DNA of 64,000 nucleotides, taken from the NCBI RefSeq assembly GCF_009769385.1, contig NZ_VKAB01000042.1:1-64000 (forward strand), in the 5' to 3' direction. The stretch is from Saccharothrix deserti (GTDB taxonomy: Bacteria > Actinomycetota > Actinomycetes > Mycobacteriales > Pseudonocardiaceae). The translations under genes were made by a program, and so were the position numbers. Each line of letters opens with the position of its first letter. Within the stretch, counting starts at the first letter, position 1. The notes beneath the pieces are model-generated. The model was not told the DNA's origin, did no database searches, and was given only the letters and a program-made list of their open reading frames with translations. Positions 1 through 20,152 of this stretch are shown here, piece after piece.

Positions 1-12133
<12,133 letters not shown>

Positions 12134-12409
12134 CACGCTCGGCTGCCTCTCCTCGCTGATTCCGGGGACGGCTCCGCACGCACGCCGAAGGGGCGCGCCC
12201 ATAAATGGGAATCGCGCCCGCGGCGATGCGTAGCGGCTGTTCGACCACACTACGGGCAGCCCGGGGGCAAACGTCCTACCTGTGGTCATGCCCTGGTAAC
12301 CGACTACCGGGGGCTACTCGTTACCCACCGATGAGCGGTTGGTGGGCAAAGGGCGGATACGTTTGGGCGAGCAATGCCCGAAACACCCGAAAACAGGAGC
12401 GTGCGGGTC
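12134..12409. promoter_or_regulatory. Divergent promoter region between the PKS and the tailoring operon, with GGTAAC sites
   Basis: This 276-base stretch holds no gene. It separates the PKS (minus) from the SnoaL/epoxidase operon (plus). GGTAAC at 12296-12301 and its inverse GTTACC at 12321-12326 lie near the middle. They resemble the GGTAA-type repeats in front of other cluster genes (14604, 15684, 23707). Regulation of both operons from here is inferred. Confidence 0.5.
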
Positions 12410-12832
12410 ATGAGCACCGATTCGGAAACCATCATCGAACTCACCGATGACGTCGATGAGCACCTCGAACTCTACGTCCGGGCGTTCAACTCCGGAAACG
12501 CGGAAGCGCTCAACCGCTTGTACACCGAGGAAGCGGTCGCGGTCTGGGAACCAGGTGAGCCGCTGACCGGGCGGGCGCGCGAGGAGTACGTGGCCGGCTT
12601 TCTCGCCACCGGTCCGCGGATGACGGCGAAGATGCGGCATTCCTACGTCACCGGCGACACCGCGCTGCTGGTCGTGGACTGGACGATGGAGTCGGTTGGC
12701 GAGGACGGCGAGCGGCTGACCACCGCGGGCATCGGACTGGACGTGCTGCGGCTCGGTGAGGACGGCAAGTGGCGGTACGCCGTGGACGACCCGTACGGCG
12801 AGAGCCACCCGTACGGTCCGGGCAAGGAGTGA
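12410..12832 (+). CDS. SnoaL-like / NTF2-fold small protein, first gene of the epoxidase operon
   Basis: The protein is 140 residues. An AGGAG site about ten bases before the ATG at 12410 favours this start over an ATG 36 bases upstream that has no ribosome site. The sequence fits the NTF2/SnoaL (ketosteroid-isomerase-like) fold: an N-terminal helix ending in NSGNAEALNRLYTEEAV, the pair VTGDTALLVVDWTM, and a C-terminal strand before WRYAVDDP. It resembles the SnoaL-like gene at 22695-23105 in length and motif order. Its stop overlaps the GTG of the FAD monooxygenase by four bases, so the two are translationally coupled. Such small proteins act as cyclases or epoxide hydrolases in polyketide pathways. 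An epoxide-opening or ring-closing role here is inferred from the partner gene. Confidence 0.8.
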   Translation: MSTDSETIIELTDDVDEHLELYVRAFNSGNAEALNRLYTEEAVAVWEPGEPLTGRAREEYVAGFLATGPRMTAKMRHSYVTGDTALLVVDWTMESVGEDGERLTTAGIGLDVLRLGEDGKWRYAVDDPYGESHPYGPGKE

Positions 12833-14232
12833 GCCGCCTCGGAGCCCACGCGGTCGTCCTCGGCGGGAGCATCGCCGGCCTGCTCGCCGCGCGGGTGCTC
12901 GCCGACGCGTACGCCGAGGTGACCGTGGTGGACCGCGACGACCTGGGCGGCGGCACGGGCCACCGGCGCGGGGTGCCGCAGGGCCGCCACATCCACGGCC
13001 TGCAGGCCCGCGGCCAGCGGATCGTCGAGGAGCTGCTGCCCGGCGTGACCGCCGAGCTGGCCGACGCGGGCGCGGTGACCAGCGACGTCGGCCGGGACAC
13101 GCGCTGGTACTTCCCGGCCGGCCGGCTGCGGAACTTCACCGCCGGCCGACCCGCCATCGCCGCGAGCCGACCGTTCTTCGAGGCGCACCTGCGGGCCAGG
13201 GTGGCGGCGCTGCCGAACGTCCGGGTCGTCGACCGGTGCGACGCCCAGGCGCTGGTGTTCGACGCCCACCGGACCCGGGTCACCGGTGTGGAGGTCCGGC
13301 ACGGCGACGCGGCCCCCTCGACCCTGACGGCGGACCTCGTCGTGGACGCCTCGGGCCGGGGGTCCCGGGTGCCCGCGTGGCTCCTGGGTGCGGGCTATCC
13401 GAAGGTCGAGGAGGAGAAGTCGAAGATCGGCCTCGGCTACACCACCCGTCTCTACCGCCTTCTCACCGACACCTACGACGGCGACGTGACCGTCGCGGTC
13501 GTCGCGTCGCCCCGGCACCCACGCGGCGCGGTGTGCGCGAAGGTCGAGCACGACACGGTCCTGCTGACCGCGTACGGCATCCTCGGCGACCACCCGCCCA
13601 CCGACCCGGACGGGTTCGACGCGTTCGTCGACTCGCTGCCGGTGCCCGACGTGCGCCAGGTGCTGCGGGGCGCGGAACCGCTCGGCGACCCGGTCGCCTA
13701 CCGGTTCCCGGCGAACCTGCGACGGCGCTACGAGCAGGCGCCCCGGCTGCCCGACGGCCTGCTCGCGCTCGGCGACAGCGTGTGCAGCTTCAACCCGACC
13801 TACGCGCAGGGCATGACGGTGGCCGCGCTCGGCGCGCTCACGCTGCGCCGCCACCTGTCGACCGGCGCCACGCCCCGACCGACCGCCTACTTCCGCGACC
13901 TCGCGGCCGAGGCGCTGGACGGCCCGTGGGAGATGATGATCGACAACGACCTCGCCTTCCCCGGCGTCGAGGGCGACCGCACCGCCAAGGTGAGGATCAG
14001 CCACGCCTACGGCGCCCTGGTCCAGGCCGCCGCCACCCGTGACGAACGGGTCGCCGACGCCTTCCTGCGCGTCGTCGGCCTCATCGACCCGCCGACGGCG
14101 CTGCTGCGCCCGGCGACGCTGCTGCGCGTCCTGCGGGGCGCCCTGGCACGGGCGCCCCGAACCCCTCCGACCCGGCCCTCCCGGGTCACCGCGCCACCAC
14201 AACCCACCACGGGAAGGGACGACACACCATGA
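12829..14232 (+). CDS. FAD-dependent monooxygenase, MonCI/Lsd18-like polyketide epoxidase
   Basis: This 467-residue protein starts at a GTG inside the stop of the upstream gene (GTGA overlap). An N-terminal Rossmann motif (VLGGSIAGLLAARVL) is followed by the acidic end VVDRD. Next comes GVPQGRHIHGLQARG, typical of the MonCI-type branch of flavin monooxygenases. VVDASGRGSRVPAW and the late FAD-binding motif GDSVCSFNPTYAQGMT are also present. Relatives epoxidise double bonds of polyketide chains. The enzyme is flanked on both sides by SnoaL-like proteins with four-base overlaps, which suggests an oxidise-then-open-or-cyclise unit. The substrate is probably an alkene of the PKS product. Hydroxylation instead of epoxidation cannot be ruled out. 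Confidence 0.88.
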   Translation: MSRLGAHAVVLGGSIAGLLAARVLADAYAEVTVVDRDDLGGGTGHRRGVPQGRHIHGLQARGQRIVEELLPGVTAELADAGAVTSDVGRDTRWYFPAGRLRNFTAGRPAIAASRPFFEAHLRARVAALPNVRVVDRCDAQALVFDAHRTRVTGVEVRHGDAAPSTLTADLVVDASGRGSRVPAWLLGAGYPKVEEEKSKIGLGYTTRLYRLLTDTYDGDVTVAVVASPRHPRGAVCAKVEHDTVLLTAYGILGDHPPTDPDGFDAFVDSLPVPDVRQVLRGAEPLGDPVAYRFPANLRRRYEQAPRLPDGLLALGDSVCSFNPTYAQGMTVAALGALTLRRHLSTGATPRPTAYFRDLAAEALDGPWEMMIDNDLAFPGVEGDRTAKVRISHAYGALVQAAATRDERVADAFLRVVGLIDPPTALLRPATLLRVLRGALARAPRTPPTRPSRVTAPPQPTTGRDDTP

Positions 14233-14588
14233 CCGCCGACCTCGTCCGGCTCGTCCACGACTACATGGAGGCCAACAACGAGCGCGACCACGCGCGCCGG
14301 CGCGCGATCATCGACCGCGTCTTCACCGAGGACGGGTCGTACATCGACGACGCGCTGCCCGAGGCGACCGTCGGCCGGGATGCGCTCGACAAGCAGATGG
14401 CGTACTTCCACGAGAACTTCCCGGAGCACATCTTCACCCTCGTGGGAATTATCAGCGTGCACCACGACATGGCGTTGTTCACCTGGAAGTGGGGTGCCCC
14501 GGGCGCGGCCGGGTCGGCCGCGAGCGGAACCGATGCGGTGCTGTTCGAAAACGGCCGGATCAAGCGCGTCCTCGGCTTCCTGAACTGA
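14229..14588 (+). CDS. SnoaL-like / NTF2-fold protein, third gene of the coupled operon
   Basis: The protein is 119 residues and begins at an ATG overlapping the TGA of the monooxygenase (ATGA). It has the layout of the SnoaL family: helices with VHDYMEANNERD, then FTEDGSYIDDALPEATVGRD, then strands ending in VLFENGRIKRVLGFLN. It differs clearly from the SnoaL-like protein at the head of the same operon, so the two are not simple duplicates. Coupling to the monooxygenase points to a joint reaction such as epoxide opening or cyclisation. The exact reaction is not readable from sequence. Confidence 0.8.
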   Translation: MTADLVRLVHDYMEANNERDHARRRAIIDRVFTEDGSYIDDALPEATVGRDALDKQMAYFHENFPEHIFTLVGIISVHHDMALFTWKWGAPGAAGSAASGTDAVLFENGRIKRVLGFLN

Positions 14589-14603
14589 TCGGGCACACTT
14601 TCC

Positions 14604-14629
14604 GGTAACTACTTACTTATTTGTAAGTA
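14604..14629. promoter_or_regulatory. AT-rich operator-like inverted repeat with a GGTAAC box upstream of the imine reductase
   Basis: GGTAAC at 14604-14609 is followed by a perfect inverted repeat, TACTTAC (14610-14616) and GTAAGTA (14623-14629), with a six-base loop. The stretch is strikingly AT-rich for this DNA. It lies about 125 bases before the imine reductase start. It could be an operator or part of the promoter. No U-tract makes it a terminator. Confidence 0.5.
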
Positions 14630-14754
14630 CTTGCGCCGACGTCGCACGGCCACAAAGCTGAACGAGCTCACAATCGCTGCACCGGAACATGCGTGAACAT
14701 GCGCGACGTCGCCTTCACCGCTGTCGGGCCGCGAACCACGGAAGGATGAACTAC

Positions 14755-15570
14755 ATGATGGACACCGGTCGTTCCCCGGTGACGGTCATCGGCCTCGGCG
14801 CCATGGGTCAGGCACTCGCGGCCGCGTTCCTGCGCGCCGGCCACCCGACGACGGTGTGGAACCGCACGGCGGCGAAGGCCGAGCCGCTGGTCGCGGAGGG
14901 CGCCGTGCGCGCCGAGACGGTCGCGGAGGCGGTTGAGGCCGCGTCGCTGGTCGTGGTCTGCGTACTGGACTACCCGGCGGTGCGGGCGGTGCTGGAGCCG
15001 GTCGCCGCGAAGTTGTCCGGCCGGGTGCTGGTCAACGTCACCAACGGCACGGCGCAGGAAGCGCGCTCGACCGCCGAGTGGGCCGCTGGCCTGGGCGCGG
15101 AGTACGTCGACGGCGGGATCATGGCCATCCCGCCGGTGATCGGCTCGCCCGAGGCGGTGATCCTCTACAGCGGGTCGCGCGAGGCCTTCGACAAGCACGC
15201 CGACGCCCTCGCCACGTGGGGCACCAGCAGGTTCCTCGGCTCCGACGCGGGCCTGGCCGCGCTGCACGACCTCGCCCTGCTCAGCGCCATGTACGGGATG
15301 TTCGCGGGCGTCAACAACGCCATCGCGATGGTGCGCACCGAGAAGGTCACCGCGGTCGAGTTCACCGAGTCGCTGCTCATGCCGTGGCTGAACTCCATGG
15401 TCGCGGTCCTGCCGATGCTGGCCGAGGAGGTCGACTCGGGCGCGGAGATCTCGCACGAGCGCAAGCTCGTCGAGCAGGTGGCGCTCGCCAACATCATCGA
15501 GACGGCCGCCACGCAGGGCGTGGCACCCGACGTCATCGCGCCGATCCAGTCGATCAAGGATCACGCCTGA
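14755..15570 (+). CDS. NADPH-dependent imine reductase (IRED family)
   Basis: The protein has 271 residues counted from the ATG at 14755, which has GAAGGA eight bases upstream. The ATG at 14746 sits too close to that site. The N-terminal Rossmann domain shows VIGLGAMGQALAAAFL and the NADPH-type WNRT. IRED hallmarks follow: VNVTNGTAQEAR, DGGIMAIPPVIGSPEAVILY, YSGS and LHDLALLSAMYG. The last carries the Asp seen at the proton-donor position in many IREDs. The C-terminal half is the all-helical dimerisation domain. The known activity is reduction of cyclic imines to amines, as in piperidine formation of polyketide-derived indolizidines. With the aminotransferase at 23826 it supports a nitrogen heterocycle in the product. 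A strong terminator follows directly. Confidence 0.9.
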   Translation: MMDTGRSPVTVIGLGAMGQALAAAFLRAGHPTTVWNRTAAKAEPLVAEGAVRAETVAEAVEAASLVVVCVLDYPAVRAVLEPVAAKLSGRVLVNVTNGTAQEARSTAEWAAGLGAEYVDGGIMAIPPVIGSPEAVILYSGSREAFDKHADALATWGTSRFLGSDAGLAALHDLALLSAMYGMFAGVNNAIAMVRTEKVTAVEFTESLLMPWLNSMVAVLPMLAEEVDSGAEISHERKLVEQVALANIIETAATQGVAPDVIAPIQSIKDHA

Positions 15571-15605
15571 CCACACCACAGGCGGACCCCAGCCGCCTCT
15601 CCCCG

Positions 15606-15645
15606 AACCGGGAGGATCGCCGCGGCGATCCTCCCGGTTTCTTTT
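15606..15645 (+). terminator. Strong intrinsic terminator after the imine reductase gene
   Basis: A perfect 17-bp self-complementary stem (15606-15622 with 15623-15639) is followed by TTTCTTTT. It ends the imine reductase transcript and insulates the hydroxylase gene. Confidence 0.9.
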
Positions 15646-15683
15646 CCGCGCCGGGCCGTCGTCACGCCCGGTGATCTCGAAGC

Positions 15684-15726
15684 GGTAATCGTTCACCCAT
15701 CAGCCGGTAAGCCGCGTCCGATTACC
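15684..15726. promoter_or_regulatory. GGTAA-type repeat cluster upstream of the flavin hydroxylase
   Basis: GGTAATCG (15684-15691) and GGTAAGC (15706-15712) are direct repeats spaced exactly 22 bases start to start, two helical turns. The inverse CGATTACC follows at 15719-15726. Such spacing is typical of SARP/BTAD regulator sites, and a BTAD regulator is encoded at the end of the cluster. Binding is inferred. Confidence 0.5.
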
Positions 15727-15906
15727 ACTCCATGAGCGGAGTTTTCCACTGCCCGCCGTCACCGACGGTAGGGTCGCTTCTGCCGGCGGGGACGGAGTCG
15801 CCATCGCGATTCCGGCAGCCGATTCGGCGTAGCGGTCCACACCGCCGCCGCGGTCCGGGAAAACCCCGCACCACCGCTTTGAGAACCCGTGGAAGAGGAG
15901 TTTGGA

Positions 15907-17085
15907 ATGGGCTCGATCACGGCCGAGGCCGAACGCATTCTGAACGCGGTCCGGGAAATTGTCCCCACGCTCAGGAACAACGGCGTCGAGGCAGAGGACC
16001 GCCGCTGGATCCCCGACGAAAACGTCAAACTTCTGGAACAGGCAGACGTGTTCCGGATGGCGGTGCCCCGCCGGTTCGGCGGCCTTGACCTCCCGCTGGC
16101 CGACCAGGTGCGGGTGCTGACCGAGATCGCCCGGGGCTGCGGCTCGACGAGTTGGGTGTCGGTCGCCTGGGTGTCCGGCGCCTGGCTCGCCACGCTGTAC
16201 CCGGACAAGACGCAGGAGGAGATCTTCGCCAACGGTTCGGTGCGCGTCTCCGGCGGCTTCACGCCATCCGCCACCCTCGTGCCGACCGACGGCGGGTACA
16301 TCCTCAACGGCAGCTGGCGGTTCAACTCCGGGTGCCGCGGTGCGGACTGGGACCTGCTGGCGGCGCTGATCGAGCATCCCGGCGGCGAGTACCAGCCGAT
16401 GTACGCGATGGTCCCCATGTCGGAGCTGACGATCGCCGACGACTGGCACGTCTCCGCCGCGATCGGCACGGGCAGCTCCACCACGACGGCGACCGACGTG
16501 TTCGTGCCCGCGCACCGGGTGGCCGACGCCGCGGAGGCGCTGGCCGGCACGACGGGCGACCGCTCGAACACCGGCGCGACCGGCCGCAACTACGGCCTGG
16601 TCGGCGTCGTGATGGCCGAGTCCGTCGCCACCTACATCGGGATGGCCAAGGCCGCGTACGAGCTGTTCGTCGCCCAGCTCCCGGGCAAGGGCATCGCCTA
16701 CACGAACTGGGCCGAGCAGAGCCAGCACCCGCTGACCCAGATCCGGGTCGCCACCGCGGCGAACAAGATCGCCGCCGCCGAGGCGCTCGCGGACGGCTAC
16801 CTGCGGCTGCTCCAGGAACGCGCGGACGCAGGCGTGCAGCCAACGCTGGAGGAGCGCGCGGCCATCCGCGGTCAGTGCGGGTTCGCCATCCAGCTGGTCA
16901 AGGAGGCCGTCGAAGGGCTGCACGACATCAGCGGCGGCTCGGCGATCGCCCGCAAGGCCCACTTCCAGCGGTTCTACCGCGATCTCGAAGGCCTGTCGCT
17001 GCACGGGATGATGACCCCGAACGCGAACCTCGAGGTGCAGGGGCGCGTCCTGCTCGGCCTCTCGCCGGACACCGACCTGCTCTGA
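15907..17085 (+). CDS. Flavin-dependent hydroxylase of the acyl-CoA dehydrogenase / HpaB-HsaA type (two-component group D)
   Basis: The protein has 392 residues and starts at an ATG with GAGGAG six bases upstream; a GTG 18 bases earlier is less likely. The fold is that of acyl-CoA dehydrogenases: an N-terminal helical domain (MAVPRRFGGLDLPLADQV), a middle beta domain (RVSGGFTPSATLV, SGCRGADWDLLAAL) and a C-terminal Acyl-CoA_dh_2-like domain with DISGGSAIARKAHFQRFYRD. This branch uses reduced FMN or FAD from a separate reductase to hydroxylate carbon or nitrogen, and does not oxidise CoA esters. A matching flavin reductase lies at 23125-23643. The hydroxylated position on the product is unknown. 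Confidence 0.85.
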   Translation: MGSITAEAERILNAVREIVPTLRNNGVEAEDRRWIPDENVKLLEQADVFRMAVPRRFGGLDLPLADQVRVLTEIARGCGSTSWVSVAWVSGAWLATLYPDKTQEEIFANGSVRVSGGFTPSATLVPTDGGYILNGSWRFNSGCRGADWDLLAALIEHPGGEYQPMYAMVPMSELTIADDWHVSAAIGTGSSTTTATDVFVPAHRVADAAEALAGTTGDRSNTGATGRNYGLVGVVMAESVATYIGMAKAAYELFVAQLPGKGIAYTNWAEQSQHPLTQIRVATAANKIAAAEALADGYLRLLQERADAGVQPTLEERAAIRGQCGFAIQLVKEAVEGLHDISGGSAIARKAHFQRFYRDLEGLSLHGMMTPNANLEVQGRVLLGLSPDTDLL

Positions 17086-17187
17086 GCGCCGCACGGCGCC
17101 CGCCTCCCCCCTTCCCGCGACCGCGACGACGACCAGCCGCGCTCGCGCGCCACGACTCGACCGCCCGAACGACCGCCGCGGTCACAC

Positions 17188-17203
17188 GTTCGCTAATGCG
17201 AAC
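17188..17203. promoter_or_regulatory. Palindromic operator-like site before the amine oxidase gene
   Basis: GTTCGC and GCGAAC form a perfect six-base inverted repeat around TAAT. It lies 60 bases upstream of the amine oxidase start. It is a plausible repressor operator, and it differs from the GGTAA sites of the cluster. Confidence 0.45.
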
Positions 17204-17262
17204 AGAGTGTCACCTGTCGCACCAGATCAGTCCCCACCGCACAGATCAGATCGAAGGAAGTC

Positions 17263-18699
17263 ATGGAATCAGGTCACCAGTCGCCGGGCACCCGGTCCGG
17301 TCTCAGCAGGCGCACGCTCCTCCGGGCCGGGTTCACCGGCCTGGCGGCGGCAGCGGCCTCCGGCGGCGTGTGGACCGCGCACGCGAGCGAGTCCACCACG
17401 TACGACGTCATCATCATCGGCGCCGGGTTCGCCGGGATCACCGCCGCCCGCGCGCTGAGCGCGAGGGGCTTGCGCCCGCTGGTCCTGGAGGCGCGCAACC
17501 GCATCGGCGGCCGGGCGTGGACCACCACGTTCAACGACATGCAGGTGGAGATGGGCGGCACCTGGGTCGACCCGAAGCAGCCCAACACGTGGCGCGAGGT
17601 CCAGCGCCACGGGATGCCCCTGGTCACCGACCTGGACGCCGAGTTCGCGATCCTGCCGACGTCCTCGGGGTACCAGCGGTTCACGATGTCCCAGGTCGTC
17701 GAGCGCCAGGCGCCGCTGGTGCAGCGGCTGATGGAGGGCTCGCAGGACTACCTGCCCGACCCGTACGACGCGTTCTCCCGGTCCGACCTGCTCGCCTCGG
17801 TCGACGGGCTGTCGCTGCGCGACCGGCTCAACCAGCTCAACCTCACCGCCGACGAGGAGCTGTCCATCAACGGACTCACCTCGTCGTACGCGGGCGGGTC
17901 GAGCGCACGCGGCGCGCTGACCATGCTCGCCCACTGGTGGGCGCTGTGCGGACGGACGTACGAGGGCCTGGGCAGCATCAACGTGCAGCGGCTCGCGCCG
18001 GGGATGAACGCCCTGGCCAAGGCGATGCTCGCCGAGGCGAGCAAGGCGACGCTGAAGCTGAACTCGCCGGTGAAGTCGGTGGACGACGACGGGCGGACCG
18101 TCCGGGTAACCACGCGGTCCGGCGAGCAGTTCACCGCGTCCGCCGCGGTGGTCGCCGTGCCGGTCAACGTGTGGAAGCGGATCTCTTTCACCCCCGGCCT
18201 GCCGACCGAGCACACCAGCCTGTCCACGCAGACGGTCGGTGCGCCGAACGCCAAGAAGATGTGGCTGCACGTGCGCGGCGACGTCGGGCACTTCCTCGGC
18301 GAATCACCGGAGGGCGCGGGCCCGCTGGCCGCGGTGTTCCCGTACCGGGACGTGTCGGACGGCCAGATCATGATCGCGTCGAGCGTCGACCCGGCGCTGA
18401 ACGTCAACGACCGGGCGGCGATCGAGAGGGGCGTGCGGGTGTTCGCGCCGAACGCCCAGGTGGTGTCGGTGAAGGGGCAGGACTGGGGCTCCGACGAGTT
18501 CTCCCTCGGAGGCTGGTCGTTCCGCCGACCGGGCCAGATGACGACGAGCCTGCGGGCTGTGCAGGCACCGCGCGGCAGGCTGACGTTCGCCACAAGCGAC
18601 ATCGCCCTGGCGTGGTCGGGCTACATCGACGGCGCCATCGAGTCCGGGCAGCGCGCGGCCGACCAGGTCGTGTCGATGATGTCGCGAATGGCCGCCTGA
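17263..18699 (+). CDS. Tat-exported flavin amine oxidase (monoamine-oxidase-like)
   Basis: The protein has 478 residues, with AAGGAAG just upstream of the ATG. The N-terminus is a twin-arginine signal: SRRTLLRAGF, a hydrophobic Ala/Gly stretch, then an AHA cleavage region near residue 45. The mature part starts with the FAD motif YDVIIIGAGFAGITAARAL and the signature LVLEARNRIGGRAWT. A late FAD loop is seen at WSGYIDGAIESGQRAA. The family oxidises amines to imines. Export implies that FAD is loaded in the cytoplasm and that the enzyme acts outside the membrane. It may finish or inactivate the alkaloid after secretion, as secreted oxidases do in some antibiotic pathways. That role is inferred. 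Confidence 0.88.
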   Translation: MESGHQSPGTRSGLSRRTLLRAGFTGLAAAAASGGVWTAHASESTTYDVIIIGAGFAGITAARALSARGLRPLVLEARNRIGGRAWTTTFNDMQVEMGGTWVDPKQPNTWREVQRHGMPLVTDLDAEFAILPTSSGYQRFTMSQVVERQAPLVQRLMEGSQDYLPDPYDAFSRSDLLASVDGLSLRDRLNQLNLTADEELSINGLTSSYAGGSSARGALTMLAHWWALCGRTYEGLGSINVQRLAPGMNALAKAMLAEASKATLKLNSPVKSVDDDGRTVRVTTRSGEQFTASAAVVAVPVNVWKRISFTPGLPTEHTSLSTQTVGAPNAKKMWLHVRGDVGHFLGESPEGAGPLAAVFPYRDVSDGQIMIASSVDPALNVNDRAAIERGVRVFAPNAQVVSVKGQDWGSDEFSLGGWSFRRPGQMTTSLRAVQAPRGRLTFATSDIALAWSGYIDGAIESGQRAADQVVSMMSRMAA

Positions 18700-18722
18700 C
18701 CCCGGTCACCGGCCGACCACCC

Positions 18723-18768
18723 GTCGTCCGCGCGCCCACCACCGGCGCGTCGGACGACTTTTTCTTTT
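18723..18768 (+). terminator. Intrinsic terminator after the amine oxidase gene
   Basis: GTCGTCCGCGCGCC (18723-18736) pairs with GGCGCGTCGGACGAC (18744-18758), with one bulged base, and is followed by TTTTTCTTTT. A CGATTAC box at 18787-18793, related to the GGTAA sites, follows in front of the glycosyltransferase. Confidence 0.85.
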
Positions 18769-18879
18769 ACTCGCGGACCGGATTCCCGATTACTTGGCGA
18801 TGGGCGGCGGGTGGTCGGCCCTGCGCTAGCGTCGCGAACGCCAGGAATTTTCCGATCGGAATTGTCCGAAGAGGCATCC

Positions 18880-20136
18880 ATGCGCATTCTGTTCACCATC
18901 CTGCCCGCGTCCGCCCATCTGTACCCGGTGGTGTCCCTCGCCTGGGCTTTCCAGGCCGCGGGCCACCAGGTGTGCCTCGCCGCGCACAGCGACGTCGTCG
19001 AGGAGGCCACGACGGTCGGGTTGCCCGCCGTGGTGCTCGGCGCCGACGACCTCATTCCGGAACAGCGGTTCGACGCCGAGAAAGCCCGCCGGTCCGGCGA
19101 GGAGTTGAATTTGTCCGCGGACGAGCGGCACCTCTGGGACACGGTGTACGACATGATGCTCCCGGAGCTGTCCCGGTTCCGCCCGGACGAGAACACCACG
19201 CCCGAGGAGTACCGCCTGCTGGTTGACGACCTGGTCGACTTCGCGAAGGAATGGCGGCCCGATCTCGTGCTGTGGGACCCGACCTGGGTCAGCTCGCCGG
19301 TCGCGGCGCGCGTCGCCGGCGCCGCCCACGCCCGCCTGCTGTGGGGCCCGGACATGATGGGTTGGGCGCGGCAGCGGTTCGTCGCGGCCGGGGCGTCGGA
19401 GAACCCGATCGACGAGCTGGTGCGCCCGCTGGCCGAGCGGCACGGCGTCGAGGTGGACGACGAGCTGGTGCTCGGCCACTGGACGATCGACCAGATGCCG
19501 GGCCGGATGCGCCTGCCGGTCGACACGCTCTACGTCCCCATGCGCCCCGCGCCCTACAACGGCGCCGCGCCGTTCGACGAGTGGCTGTACCGGCAGCCCG
19601 AGCGGCCCCGCGTCTGCCTCACCCTGGGCGTGACGAATCGGACGTATTACAAGGACAGCGAGGAGCGGATCGCGCGGCTGCTGAGCGCGCTCGGCGACCT
19701 CGACATCGAGGTCGTCGCCACGCTGGACGAGTCGCAGCTCACCGGCCTGCCGCCGATCCCGGACAACGTGCGCACGATGGCGTACGTGCCGCTCAACCAG
19801 CTCCTGCCGACGTGCTCGGCGGTCGTCCACCACGGCAACACCGGCACGTTCACGGCCGCCTTGGTGCACGGCGTGCCGCAGGTGATCGCCGTGGACGAGG
19901 CCGGGCTCGCCGTCACCACGGCCGAGTTCGTCGCGGCGCGCGGCGCGGGCATCGGGGTCGACCCGATCGCCTCGTCGGTGGAGGAGATCCGCAAGCAGGT
20001 GCACGAGGTCGTGCAGGACCCGTCCTACGCGGCGGGCGCGCGGGCGCTGCACGACGAGGTGCTCAACGCGCCGGCGCCGACCGACCTGGTGCCGATGCTG
20101 GAGCGGCTGACCGAGCGCCACCGCGCCCGCCGGTGA
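18880..20136 (+). CDS. GT1-type glycosyltransferase of the macrolide (DesVII/EryCIII) class
   Basis: The protein has 418 residues from the ATG at 18880, which has GAAGAGG seven bases upstream. The N-terminal acceptor domain begins MRILFTILPASAHLYPVVSL, with the substrate-loop His of natural-product GTs. The C-terminal donor domain has VRTMAYVPLNQLLPTCSAVV and VHHGNTGTFTAALVHGVPQ, the nucleotide-sugar motif (HHGNTGT in place of the common HHGGxGT). It should transfer a TDP-deoxysugar to the polyketide. No DesVIII-type auxiliary protein is visible in the window. It starts a likely three-gene operon with the two sugar genes that follow. Confidence 0.92.
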   Translation: MRILFTILPASAHLYPVVSLAWAFQAAGHQVCLAAHSDVVEEATTVGLPAVVLGADDLIPEQRFDAEKARRSGEELNLSADERHLWDTVYDMMLPELSRFRPDENTTPEEYRLLVDDLVDFAKEWRPDLVLWDPTWVSSPVAARVAGAAHARLLWGPDMMGWARQRFVAAGASENPIDELVRPLAERHGVEVDDELVLGHWTIDQMPGRMRLPVDTLYVPMRPAPYNGAAPFDEWLYRQPERPRVCLTLGVTNRTYYKDSEERIARLLSALGDLDIEVVATLDESQLTGLPPIPDNVRTMAYVPLNQLLPTCSAVVHHGNTGTFTAALVHGVPQVIAVDEAGLAVTTAEFVAARGAGIGVDPIASSVEEIRKQVHEVVQDPSYAAGARALHDEVLNAPAPTDLVPMLERLTERHRARR

Positions 20137-20152
20137 GCCGGGAGAAGGCATC

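Noticed and set aside
14610..14629. The 7-bp inverted repeat as a terminator for the SnoaL operon
   Set aside because: The stem is short and AT-rich with no U-tract, and it sits before the next gene, so an operator reading is better.
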